The position numbers and the translations under genes are program-made. This document shows, one piece after another, positions 62,204 through 64,000 of a stretch of DNA of 64,000 nt; positions within the stretch are counted from its first letter, which is position 1, and every line of letters begins with the position of its first letter. The DNA is from Salinisphaera sp049568105 (GTDB lineage: Bacteria > Pseudomonadota > Gammaproteobacteria > Nevskiales > Salinisphaeraceae): contig NZ_CP145335.1 of NCBI RefSeq assembly GCF_049568105.1, positions 744,001-808,000 of the forward strand, in the 5' to 3' direction. A model generated the notes under the pieces. That model saw only the letters and a list, made by a program, of their open reading frames with translations, had not been told where the DNA came from and did no database searches.

Positions 62204-63253
62204 ATGTCAGAGTCCGATAAACCGAGTGCCATCCTGCCCGATTTCTGCACCGGCTCGCGGGTGATCCGCGTGCTGCTGGTGTGTGAAGCGGTGGCGGTGC
62301 TGCTGGCGCTGGGCAGTTCGCTATCGGCCAACTTCTGGCGGTTGCTGTTTCTGCTGTCGGTCTATCTACAATGGATCGGGGTCTGCAGCGCAGCCGTGCT
62401 ATGCCTGATCCGGCGCTATGCCGGCCATTGCTCGACCCGCACCGTGGTCGCGCTGTCGTATGCGAGCCTGTTGCTGGTCACGTTGGCGATCACCGAGATC
62501 ACCTTCGCCGCTGGGCGCTATACCGGTTTCGAACTGCTGCTCGAAAACAGTACCCAGCATGTGTTCGTCGCACGCAGCCTCGGCGTATGTGCCGTGGTGG
62601 CCGCGTTGGCGCTCCGCTATTTCTGGCTGCGAGCGTCGTGGGCTGCACACGCCGAAGCCGAGATGCGAGCCCGGCTGGAAGCGTTGCAGGCTCGGATCGA
62701 GCCGCATTTTCTGTTCAATACGCTCAATAGCGTCGCGGCTCTGGTCGAGCTCAGGCCCCAGGCTGCCGAAACCGCGCTCGAAGATCTGTCGGCCTTGCTG
62801 CGTGCCCGGCTCAATACGGACGCCCCGGTCGAAATCACTCTGGCTGAGGAAATGACGCTGGTCGAAGCCTATGTGCGGATCGAGAAACTGCGCCTTGGCG
62901 ATCGGCTGCGCATGGAGGTCGACCTCTCCGAGGCCGCCCGAGAATGTCGGCTGCCATCGCTATGCCTGCAGCCGCTGGTCGAGAACGCGATCGGGCATGG
63001 GGTGGCGCGACTGGCTACCGGTGGGACCGTACGCGTGCGGGCCTGGGTCCAGAGCCGGCGCCTGCATGCCGAGGTGTGCAACCCGGTCGCCGCCCGTACC
63101 GGCCGGGCGCCGGGACATCGCCAGGCCGTAGCCAACATCGAGCGACGGCTGGCGCTGGCCTACGACGGTGCAGCCCGGCTGGACTTCACTCACGACGATA
63201 CGTGGTTCACGGTAACCCTGGAACTGCCACAGATAACATCAACACCGTCATGA
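62204..63253 (+). CDS. algZ: Sensor histidine kinase AlgZ/FimS (LytS family)
   Basis: 349 residues from ATG 62204. Four membrane helices span about 22-140. The kinase core is of the LytS type: EPHFLFNTLNSVAAL with His168, LSALLRARLN, PSLCLQPLVENAIGHGV (N box) and AVANIERRLALAYDG, lacking the usual G2 glycine run as in AlgZ. In Pseudomonas AlgZ works with AlgR on alginate and type IV pilus genes. Its TGA overlaps the next start (ATGA at 63250-63253). No alginate or pilus gene is in the window, so the targets here are unknown. Confidence 0.92.
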   Translation: MSESDKPSAILPDFCTGSRVIRVLLVCEAVAVLLALGSSLSANFWRLLFLLSVYLQWIGVCSAAVLCLIRRYAGHCSTRTVVALSYASLLLVTLAITEITFAAGRYTGFELLLENSTQHVFVARSLGVCAVVAALALRYFWLRASWAAHAEAEMRARLEALQARIEPHFLFNTLNSVAALVELRPQAAETALEDLSALLRARLNTDAPVEITLAEEMTLVEAYVRIEKLRLGDRLRMEVDLSEAARECRLPSLCLQPLVENAIGHGVARLATGGTVRVRAWVQSRRLHAEVCNPVAARTGRAPGHRQAVANIERRLALAYDGAARLDFTHDDTWFTVTLELPQITSTPS

Positions 63254-63981
63254 ATGTGGTGATTGTCGACGACGAACCGCTGGCGCGCGAGCGACTGCGC
63301 CGTATGATCGAGTCCTTTCCGGGCTATGCCGTGGTCGGCGAGGCCGGCGAAGGGCAGGCCGCTATCGAGCGAGTCTCGGAACTCAGCCCGGATGCGGTGC
63401 TGCTGGATGTGCATATGCCCGGCATCGACGGCCTGCAGGTCGCTCGCGAATTGGCCGAGACCGATCTGCCGCCCGCGGTGATCTTCGTGACTGCCCACAG
63501 CGAACATGCCCTGTCGGCCCATAACAGCCAGGCCGACGGCTATCTGCTCAAGCCGGTGCGGCGCGAGGACCTGGCGGCCGCGCTAGCCCGGGCACGACAG
63601 CCGAGCCGGGCCCAGTACGCCGCACTCGCCGGCCACCCAGAAGCCGGTGGGCCGATGGGCTACATCAGCGCGCGGACCCGGGATGGTATCGAACGGGTGG
63701 CGATCCGCGACATTCTGTATTTCTGGGCCGACCAGAAATACACCTCGGTTTTTCATCTGCAGGGCGAGCTGCTCATCGAGCAGTCGCTGTCGACGCTCGA
63801 ACAGTCGTTGTCCGATAACTTCATGCGCGTGCATCGCAAGGCCCTGGTCGCTCGTGCCCATGTGACCGGTCTGAAATACAATACCGATGGCAGCGCCTGC
63901 TTGAGCCTGCGCCAGAGCGAGCAATACGTCCCCGTGTCGCGGCGTCGCCTGGCCGAAGTTCGGGCGCTGCTCGGCTCCTGA
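63250..63981 (+). CDS. algR: LytTR response regulator AlgR
   Basis: 243 residues. The receiver domain has IVDDEP at 5-10, phosphoacceptor Asp53 in VLLDVHMPG, Thr in FVTAHSE and Lys in LLKPV. A linker leads to a LytTR DNA-binding domain (about 140-243): ISARTRDGIERVAI, LYFWADQKYTSVFH, NFMRVHRKALVAR and QYVPVSRRRL. It is translationally coupled to algZ. In Pseudomonas hemC and hemD follow algR; the window ends 19 bases after this stop, so that cannot be checked here. Confidence 0.95.
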   Translation: MNVVIVDDEPLARERLRRMIESFPGYAVVGEAGEGQAAIERVSELSPDAVLLDVHMPGIDGLQVARELAETDLPPAVIFVTAHSEHALSAHNSQADGYLLKPVRREDLAAALARARQPSRAQYAALAGHPEAGGPMGYISARTRDGIERVAIRDILYFWADQKYTSVFHLQGELLIEQSLSTLEQSLSDNFMRVHRKALVARAHVTGLKYNTDGSACLSLRQSEQYVPVSRRRLAEVRALLGS

Positions 63982-64000
63982 CATTCACCGCCTTCGGAAG

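Noticed and set aside
1..64000. CRISPR arrays, insertion sequences, tRNA or rRNA genes
   Set aside because: I saw no regularly spaced repeats, transposase motifs, terminal inverted repeats or cloverleaf/rRNA sequences.

Overview
This 64 kb window comes from the chromosome of a high-GC, Gram-negative proteobacterium. The evidence is outer-membrane genes (TonB receptor, lipoproteins, outer-membrane efflux factor), argH next to an algZ/algR two-component pair as in Pseudomonas and relatives, speA with speE, and OsmC, SlyD and ProP-type genes. A halotolerant gammaproteobacterium of the Salinisphaera/Nevskiales type is my best guess, but it is only a guess from gene content and base composition. 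I see no rRNA, tRNA, CRISPR array, phage or insertion sequence.

Layout. 1-11 kb: the 3' end of hyi, an unknown membrane protein, a GT4 glycosyltransferase, a DUF1206 protein, a Tat-signal aldo/keto reductase, a YyaL/DUF255 protein, a glutathione S-transferase, a truncated CinA-like gene and a DUF2267 gene. 11-14 kb: a PEP-CTERM protein and a PEP-CTERM/exosortase-associated acyltransferase separated by a long AT-richer spacer carrying repeated ATCCGAC sites. 14-19.4 kb: a cysteine-free uracil-DNA-glycosylase relative, a DUF2795 protein, a GNAT acetyltransferase divergent from a MocR-type regulator, a HAD phosphatase and a DUF4235 protein. 20-22.6 kb: heme oxygenase translationally coupled to a bacteriophytochrome-diguanylate cyclase, a light-to-c-di-GMP module. 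22.6-28.6 kb: envelope genes (beta-helix lipoprotein, NlpE-META lipoprotein, small lipoprotein, TonB receptor). 29-42 kb: enoyl-CoA hydratase, surE, a ketopantoate-reductase-family gene, OhrR-type regulator, LLM oxidoreductase, Pmp3/YqaE and glycine-zipper proteins, M23 peptidase, ZIP-like protein, efflux outer-membrane factor, Sel1-SH3 protein. 42-48.9 kb: SDR, slyD, osmC, ProP-like transporter, Asp/Ala-repeat lipoprotein, a coupled CoA-transferase/GST pair. 48.9-52.1 kb: a divergent FixL/FixJ-like pair and a stress-type run (CsbD, host-attachment family, DUF1328). 52-64 kb: a helical protein of unknown function, speE divergent from speA, a DUF748 protein, a beta-hydroxyacid dehydrogenase, argH, algZ and algR.

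A recurring theme is stress tolerance: OsmC, OhrR, ProP-like, CsbD, YqaE, DUF1328, DUF2267, DUF2795, DUF4235, DUF1206, a glycine-zipper protein and a very hydrophilic 56-residue protein. Genes are mostly single-gene units separated by unusually long GC-rich spacers. Clear couplings are limited to bphO-bphP, CoA-transferase-GST and algZ-algR. Several minus-strand genes end at very similar A-tract/GC hairpins. Start codons were chosen by Shine-Dalgarno sequence and family length, so several differ from the longest possible reading frame.
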